Shown piece by piece: positions 17,476 to 27,008 of a DNA stretch of 64,000 nucleotides. The notes beneath the pieces were generated by a model. The model worked only from the letters and a program-made list of their open reading frames with translations. It was not told where the DNA came from and did not search any database. This DNA is from Bacteroidia bacterium. GTDB taxonomy: Bacteria; Bacteroidota; Bacteroidia; Bacteroidales; Azobacteroidaceae. The stretch is taken from the NCBI GenBank assembly GCA_025999255.1, contig BNXB01000002.1, positions 1 to 64,000 of the forward strand, given 5' to 3'. The position numbers and the translations under genes are program-made. Position 1 is the first letter of the stretch. Each line of letters starts with the position of its first letter.

Positions 17476-18483
17476 ATGAGAAAGCTTTTTTTAATAGTAA
17501 TTACCTGTTTATCCAGCATTTCCATTGCTGTTGCCCAGTACGACGCCCAGTTGAGTAATTACTGGACGGCAACCGGTTATTTCAATCCGGCTAATGCAGG
17601 CAGGTCAGAGAACCTGGAGACTATGGCTCTGTATCGTCAGCAATGGTTGGGTATCAATGGGGCCCCGGGGACAACATTAATCTTGGCCGACATGCCTTTA
17701 AGTTTACTGGGCAGAACACATGGTGTCGGCGCTGTTTTATTCTCCGAAAGAATAGGACTATTTGAGCACTCAATCATATCAGGTCAGTATGCATATAAAA
17801 AAAACATCGGGAAAGGGACTTTCAGCGCCGGTCTCCAAATAGGTTACATCGCTGAAACGTTCAAGGGATCAAAAATTGATCCGAAGGACATAAACGACGA
17901 TTATCACCAGTTGGTTGATGCAGGCATCCCTACAAGCGATGTTACCGGGGCAGGCGTGGATGCTGCATTCGGTTTAATGTATTACAAACCACAATGGTAT
18001 GTCGGGCTTTCTGCAACCCACCTTCTGAGTTCAAAACTCACATTGGGGGAAAGTTACACGATGGAAGTTCCCCGTGCATATTATTTAACGGCCGGATACA
18101 ATATCCTGTTAAAGAATCCGTTATTAGAACTACGGCCGTCGCTGTTGGTAAAAACAACCGAGATGGGACCTGTAGTGAAAGGAGACTCAATTACAGGAAA
18201 TGTCGTTAAAGCAATGATGACCATGGCACAATTGGATCTTTCACTAAGGATGATATACAACAAAACTTATTGGGGTGGTCTTGGATGGAGAAAAGGAGAC
18301 GCCGCCGTATTGATGTTGGGAGGAAAATTCAGCATGGTTGAAGCCGGATACGCTTACGATTTCCCAATATCTACTATATTAAAAGGAAGTACTGGAAGTC
18401 ACGAAATTTTTCTTAAATTTGTCGTCAATTTAGACAAGAAAAAAGGGAAAAAAAATAAACATAAGAGTGTTCGAATATTGTAA
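17476..18483 (+). CDS. porP: PorP/SprF family type IX secretion outer membrane protein
   Basis: A 335-residue outer-membrane beta-barrel protein. The signal peptide ends VAQYDAQ, and the family landmarks YDAQLSNYW and GYFNPANAG follow at once, then RQQWLGINGAPGT near 54. Amphipathic strands fill the rest, and the C terminus is basic (KKKGKKNKHKSVRIL). It stands 6 bases before porK, in the porP-K-L-M-N order known for Porphyromonas gingivalis. PorP-type proteins are needed for type IX secretion or for anchoring particular substrates. Confidence 0.9.
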   Translation: MRKLFLIVITCLSSISIAVAQYDAQLSNYWTATGYFNPANAGRSENLETMALYRQQWLGINGAPGTTLILADMPLSLLGRTHGVGAVLFSERIGLFEHSIISGQYAYKKNIGKGTFSAGLQIGYIAETFKGSKIDPKDINDDYHQLVDAGIPTSDVTGAGVDAAFGLMYYKPQWYVGLSATHLLSSKLTLGESYTMEVPRAYYLTAGYNILLKNPLLELRPSLLVKTTEMGPVVKGDSITGNVVKAMMTMAQLDLSLRMIYNKTYWGGLGWRKGDAAVLMLGGKFSMVEAGYAYDFPISTILKGSTGSHEIFLKFVVNLDKKKGKKNKHKSVRIL

Positions 18484-18489
18484 TAGTTT

Positions 18490-19920
18490 ATGAAAAAAAT
18501 AATATACCTGGCAATTACGGCCATAGTTTGCATATCCTGCGGAAAACCGATGCAAGGCGTAGGAGGAGAACTTGTCGGGGCAAACGCCTCTTCATGGAGC
18601 GAACCAAATCCATACGGAATGGTACTCATAAAACGAGGATCATTCGAAATGGGACCGGCCGATAAAGATTCTTTATGGGGTATTCATCAAGACCCCAGGG
18701 CCATCTCTATTGATGGTTTCTGGATGGACGAAACGGAAATCACCAATGCCGAGTACAGGCAATTCCTGTATTGGGTAAAAGATTCCATCATCCGTGAACG
18801 TTTATATGATCCTGCCTATGGAGGAAATGAACTATTTAAAATAGAAGAAGATAAAGATGGAAATCCGATTGATCCTCCCATTTTGGATTGGAAACGTCCT
18901 ATTCCCTCGGAAAGAAGGGCTAACGAAGACGAATTGGCGGCAATCAGCAGTGTTAATTATATTCATCCGATTACAAAGGAACAGAAGTTGGATCACACAC
19001 AAATGAACTATCGTTACGAATGGTTTGATTACACCGAAGCCGCCCTGCGTAAAAACCGGGTGAACCCCCTGGAACGAAACCGGAATACGGATCTTCCCGC
19101 TGATCCGAATCCTGTCATGATTTCAAAAGACACTGCTTATATTACCGAAGACGGCCGTATAGTAACCGAAACCATTACGCGTCCTTTAAGTTCATTATTT
19201 GATTTCCTGCATACATACATTGTCAACATTTATCCCGATACAACTTGTTGGGTCAATGATTTCAATAATGCTTACAATGAGCCTTATATGAGAAACTATT
19301 TCTCTTATGCAGGCTATAACGATTATCCGGTAGTCGGAATTTCATGGGAACAGGCAACGGCATTCTGCGTATGGCGTACGGATTTTTTAATAAAATCGCT
19401 TAATCTGAGAAACGGAAGGGTGATTGAACCGTACCGCTTACCAACCGAATCGGAGTTCGAATACGCCGCTCGTGGAGGAAAATCAGAAAATAAATACCCA
19501 TGGCAAGGAGATTTATTGACCGGACAAAAAGGATGTTTTCTCGGCAACTTCAAACCGGAAAGAGGAAACTATTTAAAAGATGGTCACCTGATTACATCGA
19601 AAGTGGCAAGTTTCTCTCCTAACGAATTCGGATTGTACGATATGGCAGGAAACGTTTCGGAATGGACATCCACGACCTTCCTGGAATCCGGTCCTGAGAT
19701 CATGAGTGACATGAACCCTGAATACCGGTATAACGCTGCGAAAGAAGATCCTTACGCTATGAAGAAAAAAGTTGTCCGCGGTGGTTCCTGGAAAGACGTG
19801 GCGAAGTTCATCCGTTCGGATACCAGAACTTCCGAATATCAGAACGAACAACGTTCTTTCATTGGATTCCGCTGTGTCCGCACCCAAATAGGGCTCAGCA
19901 AGGTAAAAGGGAAAAAATAA
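18490..19920 (+). CDS. porK: Type IX secretion ring lipoprotein PorK/GldK
   Basis: A 476-residue lipoprotein (signal peptide ending VCISCGKP) with a formylglycine-generating-enzyme-like fold: MVLIKRGSFEMGPADKDS near 41, DGFWMDETEITNAEYRQF near 74, YRLPTESEFEYAARGG near 315 and VVRGGSWKDVAKFIRS near 425. In this family the fold is structural, not catalytic. PorK and PorN form the large ring at the periplasmic face of the outer membrane around the type IX translocon. It is the second gene of the operon. Confidence 0.96.
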   Translation: MKKIIYLAITAIVCISCGKPMQGVGGELVGANASSWSEPNPYGMVLIKRGSFEMGPADKDSLWGIHQDPRAISIDGFWMDETEITNAEYRQFLYWVKDSIIRERLYDPAYGGNELFKIEEDKDGNPIDPPILDWKRPIPSERRANEDELAAISSVNYIHPITKEQKLDHTQMNYRYEWFDYTEAALRKNRVNPLERNRNTDLPADPNPVMISKDTAYITEDGRIVTETITRPLSSLFDFLHTYIVNIYPDTTCWVNDFNNAYNEPYMRNYFSYAGYNDYPVVGISWEQATAFCVWRTDFLIKSLNLRNGRVIEPYRLPTESEFEYAARGGKSENKYPWQGDLLTGQKGCFLGNFKPERGNYLKDGHLITSKVASFSPNEFGLYDMAGNVSEWTSTTFLESGPEIMSDMNPEYRYNAAKEDPYAMKKKVVRGGSWKDVAKFIRSDTRTSEYQNEQRSFIGFRCVRTQIGLSKVKGKK

Positions 19921-19940
19921 CAGGTAAAATAATATTGTAA

Positions 19941-19960
19941 GGGTTCAAAAATTTGAGCCC
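19941..19960. repeat. Perfect inverted repeat between porK and porL
   Basis: GGGTTCAAA (19941-19949) pairs with TTTGAGCCC (19952-19960), with one G-T pair. It lies in the 62-base gap between the two genes and would form a hairpin in the operon mRNA. Confidence 0.6.
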
Positions 19961-19982
19961 CTACTCAAAACTTAAAACTTAT

Positions 19983-21041
19983 ATGGGAATAAGAAGAAGA
20001 TATAAAAATATGGTTGAAAAATTTTTATCGAGAGATCAAGGTAAAAGATTTTTTCAATTTTTCTATAACTGGGGAGCCGCTATCGTAATCATCGGAGCTC
20101 TCGCAAAATTGGAACACTGGCCGTACGGCATGGGAAGTATTCTGCTGACTGTAGGGTTGGTCACGGAATTTTTAGTGTTCTTTATTTCCGCATTCGATAC
20201 TCCGGCTAAAGAATACCAGTGGGAACGTGTATTTCCTGTACTTGAATCCAACGATTCGGACGACCGTCCGGTATTCGGCAGTAATGGTAACGGAAATGGT
20301 AATGGTTATGTTGTCATCGGTGGAAATGGCGGAAGTAAATCTGCAGGAAGCGATGAAATGGCTGCAGCAAATGCAGCCGGTTCATTTGCAGGTGGAGCAG
20401 GAGGACAAATCAAACAATCGTTCGGAATTCCTTCGGGCATTAATCTTTCGGAAGAAGACAGTAACGCTTTGTCCGAAAGTATCAAAAAATTAGCCGGAGC
20501 GGCCGACCAGATTTCCAGAATGGCTGAATTGGCAGACGCCACTCAACAATACCTTGATCAATTGACCAGCATGTCCGACAGTATGCAGAAATTCGGTGAT
20601 GTAACCAATAATTTAACCGATGTCTCCGATATCCTGCTCAATTCATACAGGAGTATTACAGACAATTCCGACGGTATCAACCAATCTTCGAGGGGTTATG
20701 TCCATCAAATGGAAGCTCTTAATCGTAATATTTCCGGTTTGAATACCATTTACGAAATCCAATTGAAGAGCGTAAGTTCACAAATTGACGCCATCGAACG
20801 GATCAATGCCGGGTTAATGCGTATCAGAGACCTTTATGAAGGGTCTATCGTCGATAGTTCGGTGTTCCGTAGTGAAACGGAAAAAATGGCGCAGCAACTT
20901 CATGCTCTTAACGGCGTTTATAACCGCTTGTTGGATGCCATGACTATGAATATGCATGGCTATGGAGGAATGGGTTTCAACCCGGGAGGATACAATCCCG
21001 GAGGAAATAACAATCCGGGAAAACAAGGAGGAAACTTATAA
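19983..21041 (+). CDS. porL: Type IX secretion motor protein PorL/GldL
   Basis: About 352 residues. Two membrane helices near the N terminus (about 27-46 and 52-73) form the inner-membrane part of the proton-driven motor with PorM. The second contains VTEFLVFF, whose Glu corresponds to the conserved proton-pathway Glu of GldL. A Gly/Asn-rich linker, a Ser/Gln-rich helical region and a Gly/Asn-rich C terminus follow. ATG at 19983 and 20010 are both possible starts; a TTG at 19953 is unlikely because it falls within the inverted repeat. Confidence 0.94.
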   Translation: MGIRRRYKNMVEKFLSRDQGKRFFQFFYNWGAAIVIIGALAKLEHWPYGMGSILLTVGLVTEFLVFFISAFDTPAKEYQWERVFPVLESNDSDDRPVFGSNGNGNGNGYVVIGGNGGSKSAGSDEMAAANAAGSFAGGAGGQIKQSFGIPSGINLSEEDSNALSESIKKLAGAADQISRMAELADATQQYLDQLTSMSDSMQKFGDVTNNLTDVSDILLNSYRSITDNSDGINQSSRGYVHQMEALNRNISGLNTIYEIQLKSVSSQIDAIERINAGLMRIRDLYEGSIVDSSVFRSETEKMAQQLHALNGVYNRLLDAMTMNMHGYGGMGFNPGGYNPGGNNNPGKQGGNL

Positions 21042-21055
21042 AACTTAGAACTTAA

Positions 21056-22627
21056 ATGGCAGCAAATAGTCCGAATTCCCCAAGGCAAAAGATGATCAAC
21101 CTGATGTATCTGGTATTCATCGCTATGCTAGCCCTCAACGTCTCGTCCGAGGTGTTGGACGGATTTGAATTGGTGGAAGAAAGCCTACTTCGTTCAGTAA
21201 ATGCGACATCAACTCGTAACGAATTAGTATTCAGCGATTTAGAATCACACTATAAAACAAACCCGGAAAAAACCGAAGTTTGGTACAAACTGGCGGAACA
21301 ATTAAAAGAAAAATCCGATTCCTTATTTAATTATGCCCAGGATCTCAAAGTCAGAATAGTAAAGAAAGCCGATGGAAAAAGAGGTGATCCTACCAGCTTG
21401 AAACATCCGGACGACCTGAATGCGTCATATGAGATCATGCTGGATAAAAGGAGTAAAGAAAAAGAAGCTGAAATCCTGAAAAGAGAAATCAACAAATACC
21501 GGGACTATGTTACTTCTTTAATTTCCGATACAGTTAAAAGAAATATTATCAGAAGTAACTTCAGTACGGAACCTTCCAAAAAAGCAAAAGAAAACAAGCA
21601 AACCTGGGAAGAATCTCTGTTTGGAAACATGCCTATGGCAGCAGCAGTAACATTGCTTACCAAAATGCAGAATGATGTGCGTTATGCCGAAGGTGAAGCC
21701 CTGAGCGAATTGATTAATAACGTGGATCTCCGGGATTTCCGGGTAAATAAAACAAGCGCTTTCGTTATCCCTCAATCGCAAATCGTAATGCGTGGAGGAA
21801 CTTATACTGCAAACATTGTACTTGCAGCCATAGACTCTACCCAACAACCCAAAATATTCGTAAATGGAGGATTTCTGCCGAAAGAAGCTAACGGAAGATT
21901 CGCGGTCGGAGCCGGTTCTACGGGAACATTCCCGGTAAGAGGCTACATTGAAATGACTCAAAGTAACGGAACTTCCGTGAAAAGTGAATTCTCTACGGAA
22001 TATATCGTTCAGGAACAAACCGCTTCCATAGAGCTTGTCATGATGAACGTATTGTATGCCGGTATTCCGAATCCGATCTATATCGCCGTTCCCGGAGTCG
22101 CCAGTCAGAATGTAGATATAAGAATGACTAACGGAACTATCGTTCGTTCAGGGAATATGTGGAACGCAACTCCTTCAAAAATCGGAACCGACGTTGTATT
22201 TACAGTATCGGCGAAAACAGGAGACGGACGTGTCCAGGAGATTGTGAAGAAGACGTGTCGTGTCAGAAAATTACCCGACCCGACCCCATACATCGAATAC
22301 ACGGATGCAAACGGAAATCCGGTGCGATTCCAGAAATCCGGACGTCTGTCGAGATCCATATTAATGAATGCGACCGAACTGAAAGCCGCCATCGACGACG
22401 GAATCCTGGATACTCCATCCACCGTACTCCGTTTTGATATCAGGTTAAGCGGCTCGATGGGCAACCTTATTCAGGAAACATCCGACGGCCCCCGTTTTTC
22501 CCAGAAACAAAAAGACCGTATCCGTGACCTGACCCGTGGAAAAGTGGTTTACATCAGAGGGATCGTTGTTAAAGGCCAAGATGGTTTGGAACGTGAAATA
22601 GCGCCAATGGAAATAACTATTAATTGA
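21056..22627 (+). CDS. porM: Type IX secretion motor protein PorM/GldM
   Basis: A 523-residue protein. The N terminus (PRQKMINLMYLVFIAMLALN) carries the single membrane helix that sits inside the PorL helices; the long periplasmic part has a helical D1 domain followed by beta domains that reach the PorK/PorN ring, for example LVMMNVLYAGIPNPIYIAVPG near 332. Length is standard for PorM/GldM. It begins 14 bases after porL. Torque or conformational change is thought to pass through this protein to the outer-membrane ring. Confidence 0.96.
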   Translation: MAANSPNSPRQKMINLMYLVFIAMLALNVSSEVLDGFELVEESLLRSVNATSTRNELVFSDLESHYKTNPEKTEVWYKLAEQLKEKSDSLFNYAQDLKVRIVKKADGKRGDPTSLKHPDDLNASYEIMLDKRSKEKEAEILKREINKYRDYVTSLISDTVKRNIIRSNFSTEPSKKAKENKQTWEESLFGNMPMAAAVTLLTKMQNDVRYAEGEALSELINNVDLRDFRVNKTSAFVIPQSQIVMRGGTYTANIVLAAIDSTQQPKIFVNGGFLPKEANGRFAVGAGSTGTFPVRGYIEMTQSNGTSVKSEFSTEYIVQEQTASIELVMMNVLYAGIPNPIYIAVPGVASQNVDIRMTNGTIVRSGNMWNATPSKIGTDVVFTVSAKTGDGRVQEIVKKTCRVRKLPDPTPYIEYTDANGNPVRFQKSGRLSRSILMNATELKAAIDDGILDTPSTVLRFDIRLSGSMGNLIQETSDGPRFSQKQKDRIRDLTRGKVVYIRGIVVKGQDGLEREIAPMEITIN

Positions 22628-22650
22628 TCAGACTATAAAATTATATTCGA

Positions 22651-23700
22651 ATGAAATCGTTTTATTATACTGTTTTGCTATTCATTGCCTGTCTTTTTGC
22701 ACAGGACATTTTATCGCAGACGCAAACCCCGCCTCAAAGACGGCAAACTCCCCGCCAGCGTGCTGCAGAAACCGGAAATGACGATCTGCCCGTACTGACG
22801 GTAAGAGCAACGTCAAAAAACGAGGATCAATTCAAGAATATCAACAACATGGTTTGGATCCGGGAAGTCTATCGCGATATTGATCTCCGTGATGAGAAAA
22901 ATTCTCCCCTTTATTACCCGGAACAACCTCTCGGAGACCGCATGAATTTCTTTACACTGATCTTCAAATTAATGTCCCAGAATAAAATTCCGGGATATAA
23001 ATATCTGGATGGACGTGAGATATTCACGGACAAATACAAGATTAATTTTGCCGAAGATATACTAAAAAATTACCAGATAACATATACCTCCCAAGGAGCG
23101 GGGAATCAGGTGAGATATACTGTCGAAGACAGTGACATTCCAAGCAACGAAGTTTTAAGGTACACCATCAAAGAAGCCTGGTATTTCGATCAGGCCACAG
23201 GGATGTTCAGTACCAAAGTATTGGCTATTGCTCCGAAACTTGTCCGTCAGGATGATGAATTCGCAGACCCTGTGCAAATTCCATTATTTTGGTTGCTCTA
23301 TGAGGATATCCGTCCGTATATTTCAAGGTCTTTTATTATGACTTCGGATATTAACAACGCTCTGACTTATACTATCGACGACTTTTTCAACAAAAAAATG
23401 TATGATGGAGGTATTGTAAAAACGACTAATATGATGAACCGCGATTTGGCCGAAGTAGTCGGAGACGATCCGGAAAAGCTGAAACTGGCTCAGGACAGTA
23501 TAGAAACCCAGCTGAAATTCTTTGAGAAAGAATTATGGGTTCCTGTTGATTCAATCGCTATAGGAAATAAAAAAGATTCTAAGAAAAATTCCAAAAAAGA
23601 AACAAATAATACCAAAGAAGAAAAACCGAAAACAGAATCCAAACCGAAAGAACAGAAAATAGAATCGGGACCGGCAAAAAGTGTTCGCCGTACACGTTGA
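22651..23700 (+). CDS. porN: Type IX secretion ring protein PorN/GldN
   Basis: A 349-residue periplasmic protein (signal peptide ending DILSQTQ). The conserved core includes MVWIREVYRDIDLRDEKNSPLYYPEQP split around residue 68-94, MNFFTLIFKLM and the EAWYFD and LFWLLYEDIRPYI segments. It pairs with PorK in the periplasmic ring. The last 45 residues are a low-complexity Lys/Glu/Ser tail that is not part of the conserved domain. The stop is separated by one base from a short frame resembling a chromate transporter start. Confidence 0.95.
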   Translation: MKSFYYTVLLFIACLFAQDILSQTQTPPQRRQTPRQRAAETGNDDLPVLTVRATSKNEDQFKNINNMVWIREVYRDIDLRDEKNSPLYYPEQPLGDRMNFFTLIFKLMSQNKIPGYKYLDGREIFTDKYKINFAEDILKNYQITYTSQGAGNQVRYTVEDSDIPSNEVLRYTIKEAWYFDQATGMFSTKVLAIAPKLVRQDDEFADPVQIPLFWLLYEDIRPYISRSFIMTSDINNALTYTIDDFFNKKMYDGGIVKTTNMMNRDLAEVVGDDPEKLKLAQDSIETQLKFFEKELWVPVDSIAIGNKKDSKKNSKKETNNTKEEKPKTESKPKEQKIESGPAKSVRRTR

Positions 23701-23701
23701 A

Positions 23702-23848
23702 ATGAAACAATATTGGGAGATATTCATCACCTTCATCAGAATCGGGACATTTGTTATTTTCATAGGGAAATTCGCTATATTTTGCCTGATTCTGCTTTTT
23801 GAGGAAACGTTCATTTTAACACAACTCCTAAATTCTTCTTCCCGTTGA
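23702..23848 (+). pseudogene. Possible N-terminal remnant of a chromate transporter gene
   Basis: A 48-codon frame starting one base after porN. Its first 15-20 residues (MKQYWEIFITFIRIGTF) resemble the N terminus of Bacteroidota ChrA-type chromate transporters, which continue with a glycine-rich GGGYAMIPLIE stretch; here that stretch is degraded to FIGKFAIFCLILLFEE. The frame then runs into the 3' end of the opposite-strand gene at 23811 and stops. I infer a truncated and decaying chrA fragment. It could instead be a genuine short membrane peptide. Confidence 0.4.
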
Positions 23849-26774
23849 TCTTAATTAAAATCGGTTTTTCGAATCTCACATGGCGTAAATATGCCGTTTC
23901 TTGGATAGCAGATTGGGCATTTAAAAAATTTTCATCAAAGTATCCTTCTCCGGGAATAAAAGGATTAATTGTGAAATAACCAACTTCAAACGAAGTCAGG
24001 TTTTGGAAAAAATGAGTTCCCTGACTAGGTTCGATACGGTAATTTTCCAACCCTGCTTCTACAATCACACGGGCATTTGATATATGAGGCCATTTGACCG
24101 GAATTCCCAACCACGGATCGCTTGTTCCCCAACGTCCGGGCCCTACCAAAACATAATTCCGTCCCGATTCTACAAATTGTTTATTGATTTTTTCTATTTC
24201 ATAAGCGATCGCCTGATTATTTGAGGCCTCAAAATTTCCCGTTTTCACATAAACAATATCGTAAACATCACTGGAAATTCCATGTCCTAACGCATGTTTC
24301 GAATATAAAATACAATCCTTTTCCTCCATTTTCGTGATATCTTCATCCGTCATCTCCTTACTATCCACAATCGGACGTATCTGAAGCAAATAGAAAGTTC
24401 CTTCCACTTTTCCATCGGCTTTTTCGTCCAGATTAACTGCAAATTCGATTTCTATGGGACGCCCCATTTCCTTCTGACCTAATTGAAGTACAAATCCCAG
24501 CACTTCTGCCAAAGGGAAAACTTCGTGTTGCAGAACGCCGGAGAATGTAATTACTTTTCGATTCGGACCCGGATAATAACCATCCATCAATACCTGATCA
24601 CAATGGTCGTAAGTTGAAGATATATATTTGAGCGTATTATCTACATCTGCCTCTTTTACCGGTAATTTCAACAGATTAAAAGCATCGTCCGTAGAAAATC
24701 TATCTTCCATTAATATTTGCATATCCAAAGCATAAAAACGGGTCTGGGTATCTCTCAGAGCAATATCCATAGAACTGGTCTGGATGATATTGTGAGGATG
24801 TTTAGGAGAAAATCGTAAGGTTGTATTACCGTCAACAATGTATTTTCCTAATCCCAAAGCCACATTGGCAATTCCTTCTTCCGGCTTTTCATCACCCACC
24901 GGATAAAAATTAAGAGAACGCGCCACCCCTGAAAAAGAGGGGTAACACCTCGTTCCATGTGTCTGTCCCACTACTTCCTGAAGTACAATGGCCATTTTTT
25001 CCTGGTCAATCAGGTTTTGTGTCGCCGTCATATATGCCTTGCTATCTTTATAAAACACAGAAGCATACACTCCTTTGATCGCATCACTGATCATTTCCAG
25101 CATTTTATAATTATCATCTACTTTAGGAACCATATAGGTGGAATAGATTCCAGCAAATGGTTGATAATGAGAATCTTCCAGCAAGCTAGACGAACGAACG
25201 GCAATAGGGGTTCTGACTGCCTCAAAAAAAGCAATCAGATCTTCAATCAAACGTTTAGGTAAACTTGCTTTGAGAAAATACCGGAGAATCTGATCATCCG
25301 GTAAATCTTCCAATGCGACTTTATACAAGTCATTGGTTTCCATAAACTCATCAAAAATATCCGTACACAAAACAACCGTTTTAGGAATTTTAATGGATGC
25401 ATTGTGAAAAGTATTATCAATTTCTACCGAATGACGTTTTACCATTTGTCCCATAAAAGCCAACCCACGGCCTTTTCCTCCCAAAGAATTTTCCCCGATA
25501 CGGGCAAAATTGGAATATTCGTCGAAACGATCCTTTAGAAAGACAGCTACTACACCGGAGTTTTTCATGCGACGATAACTGACAATCGCATCAAAAATCA
25601 ATTGACGGGCCTGATTCATGTCCTCATAATCTTCCACATCAACTCCCTTCAGGAACTCAGCAACCGGAAACATCGCCCGGGAATAAAAGAAACGGGAAAA
25701 ATGATTACGGAAAAGATGATAAACCAGCGAATTGTCCGGAATAGAAAATATTTTCTTCTGTAAATCTTTGAGGGAAGTGATCCGCGTTATTTCCTCCCGG
25801 GTATCCGGATTGAGGATAATAAAATCGCCAAAACCGAAATTATCCATAATCTCCCTACGCAAATCCTGAGGATAAGTTTTCGAATTCTTGTCTATAAAAC
25901 TGCAGTGTAATTCTTCTGCGTAAACAATATTAGCACATTCGGACGATTCAAAAATAACAGGAACATACTTGTCATATTCCCTGACCTTTTTAGCAAATTT
26001 ATATCCGGCAATTTTGTCTTTTCTATCACCTTTATTAAAGCTCATGTCGCAGACAATACCTAACATATTGTTCCGGTATTTTTTGTAAAGCATTTCAGCT
26101 TCTTCATAAGTCCGGGCCAATAAGATTTTAGGACGTCCCCGCATACGCAAAGTCCTCTGATGCGCATTCAGGGCTTCCTGGGAAAATTCCTTGGATTGTT
26201 GTAATACAAATTTATACAAATGAGGTAATGCCGAAGAATAAAAACGGATGGAATCTTCCACCAGCAATATGGTTTGCACTCCCACTGAAGCTACATCATC
26301 TTTCACATTCATCTTATCCTCAATCAGCTTGATAATGGCAAGCAATAACTCGGCATTTCCAAGCCAACTGAACACATAATCAATGGAGCTCAAATCTTCC
26401 TGTGAAACCCGTTTTGAAACTTCCCGGGAAAAGGGGGTCAAAACTACAATCGGAATTTCAGGATATAATTCCTTAATCCGGTTGGCAACTCCAAATGTGT
26501 CGGAATCGTCCATATTCGGCATACATATGACCAAATCGAAATGAAGATTGGTTTTCTTAAGAACTTCCATCGCCTCCTTCTCTGTACTCACCTGGGTAAA
26601 CCGGGGAGGATAACGCAAACTCAAAGAAGTATATTCATTAAAAATCTGCTCATCAATCCGTCCGTCATCTTCCAACATGAAAGTATCGTATTTCGTAGCA
26701 ATAAGCAAAATATTTAAAATCCTCTTATTCATTAAATTAGCAAATGAGGTATCCTTAAATACCAATTGCTTCAT
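23811..26774 (-). CDS. PEP-synthase-like protein with N-terminal receiver-like domains
   Basis: About 987 residues. Residues 10-160 look like a response-regulator receiver (FDLVICMPNMDDSD, then IVVLTPFSRE), and 165-310 like a second one (QTILLVEDSIRFY, LGIVCDMSF). The C-terminal half from about 420 is a pyruvate-phosphate-dikinase N-terminal, ATP-grasp-type domain: GENSLGGKGRGLAFM, PIAVRSSSLLEDS and VGPGRWGTSDPWLG. I see no phosphohistidine swivelling domain or PEP-binding barrel, so it is unlikely to be a complete PEP synthase. The ATG at 26774 is preferred over one at 26792. It is a single gene, convergent with the type IX cluster. Regulatory or phosphotransfer roles are possible; none is claimed. 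Confidence 0.8.
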   Translation of the reverse strand: MKQLVFKDTSFANLMNKRILNILLIATKYDTFMLEDDGRIDEQIFNEYTSLSLRYPPRFTQVSTEKEAMEVLKKTNLHFDLVICMPNMDDSDTFGVANRIKELYPEIPIVVLTPFSREVSKRVSQEDLSSIDYVFSWLGNAELLLAIIKLIEDKMNVKDDVASVGVQTILLVEDSIRFYSSALPHLYKFVLQQSKEFSQEALNAHQRTLRMRGRPKILLARTYEEAEMLYKKYRNNMLGIVCDMSFNKGDRKDKIAGYKFAKKVREYDKYVPVIFESSECANIVYAEELHCSFIDKNSKTYPQDLRREIMDNFGFGDFIILNPDTREEITRITSLKDLQKKIFSIPDNSLVYHLFRNHFSRFFYSRAMFPVAEFLKGVDVEDYEDMNQARQLIFDAIVSYRRMKNSGVVAVFLKDRFDEYSNFARIGENSLGGKGRGLAFMGQMVKRHSVEIDNTFHNASIKIPKTVVLCTDIFDEFMETNDLYKVALEDLPDDQILRYFLKASLPKRLIEDLIAFFEAVRTPIAVRSSSLLEDSHYQPFAGIYSTYMVPKVDDNYKMLEMISDAIKGVYASVFYKDSKAYMTATQNLIDQEKMAIVLQEVVGQTHGTRCYPSFSGVARSLNFYPVGDEKPEEGIANVALGLGKYIVDGNTTLRFSPKHPHNIIQTSSMDIALRDTQTRFYALDMQILMEDRFSTDDAFNLLKLPVKEADVDNTLKYISSTYDHCDQVLMDGYYPGPNRKVITFSGVLQHEVFPLAEVLGFVLQLGQKEMGRPIEIEFAVNLDEKADGKVEGTFYLLQIRPIVDSKEMTDEDITKMEEKDCILYSKHALGHGISSDVYDIVYVKTGNFEASNNQAIAYEIEKINKQFVESGRNYVLVGPGRWGTSDPWLGIPVKWPHISNARVIVEAGLENYRIEPSQGTHFFQNLTSFEVGYFTINPFIPGEGYFDENFLNAQSAIQETAYLRHVRFEKPILIKINGKKNLGVVLK

Positions 26775-26902
26775 ATCTATTTTCTGCAGCATTTTTTGTC
26801 AATTTGAAAGTTAAAGTAGAAAATTTAACCAAGTTTAACAAGAAAAAAATCTTCACTTCGTGAAAACACTGATAAAATGACAATATTTTAACGCAAATAT
26901 CG

Positions 26903-26933
26903 TTGTTTATATCAAGTTAATTTCTTACGTTTG
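26903..26933 (+). promoter_or_regulatory. Bacteroidota-type promoter of gdhA
   Basis: TTG at 26903-26905, a 20-base spacer and TACGTTTG at 26926-26933. The leader to the ATG at 27009 would be about 70 bases. Confidence 0.65.
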
Positions 26934-27008
26934 CATCGTCAAAAATAAAGAAATATTTTAGAAATCGAAAATTAAAATTTAAGTAATATAAAATAAAATT
27001 CAGGAGCC

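Noticed and set aside
21518-22018. 166-codon minus-strand frame inside porM
   Set aside because: Shadow of porM; the Cys/His-rich composition is an artefact of reading the opposite strand.
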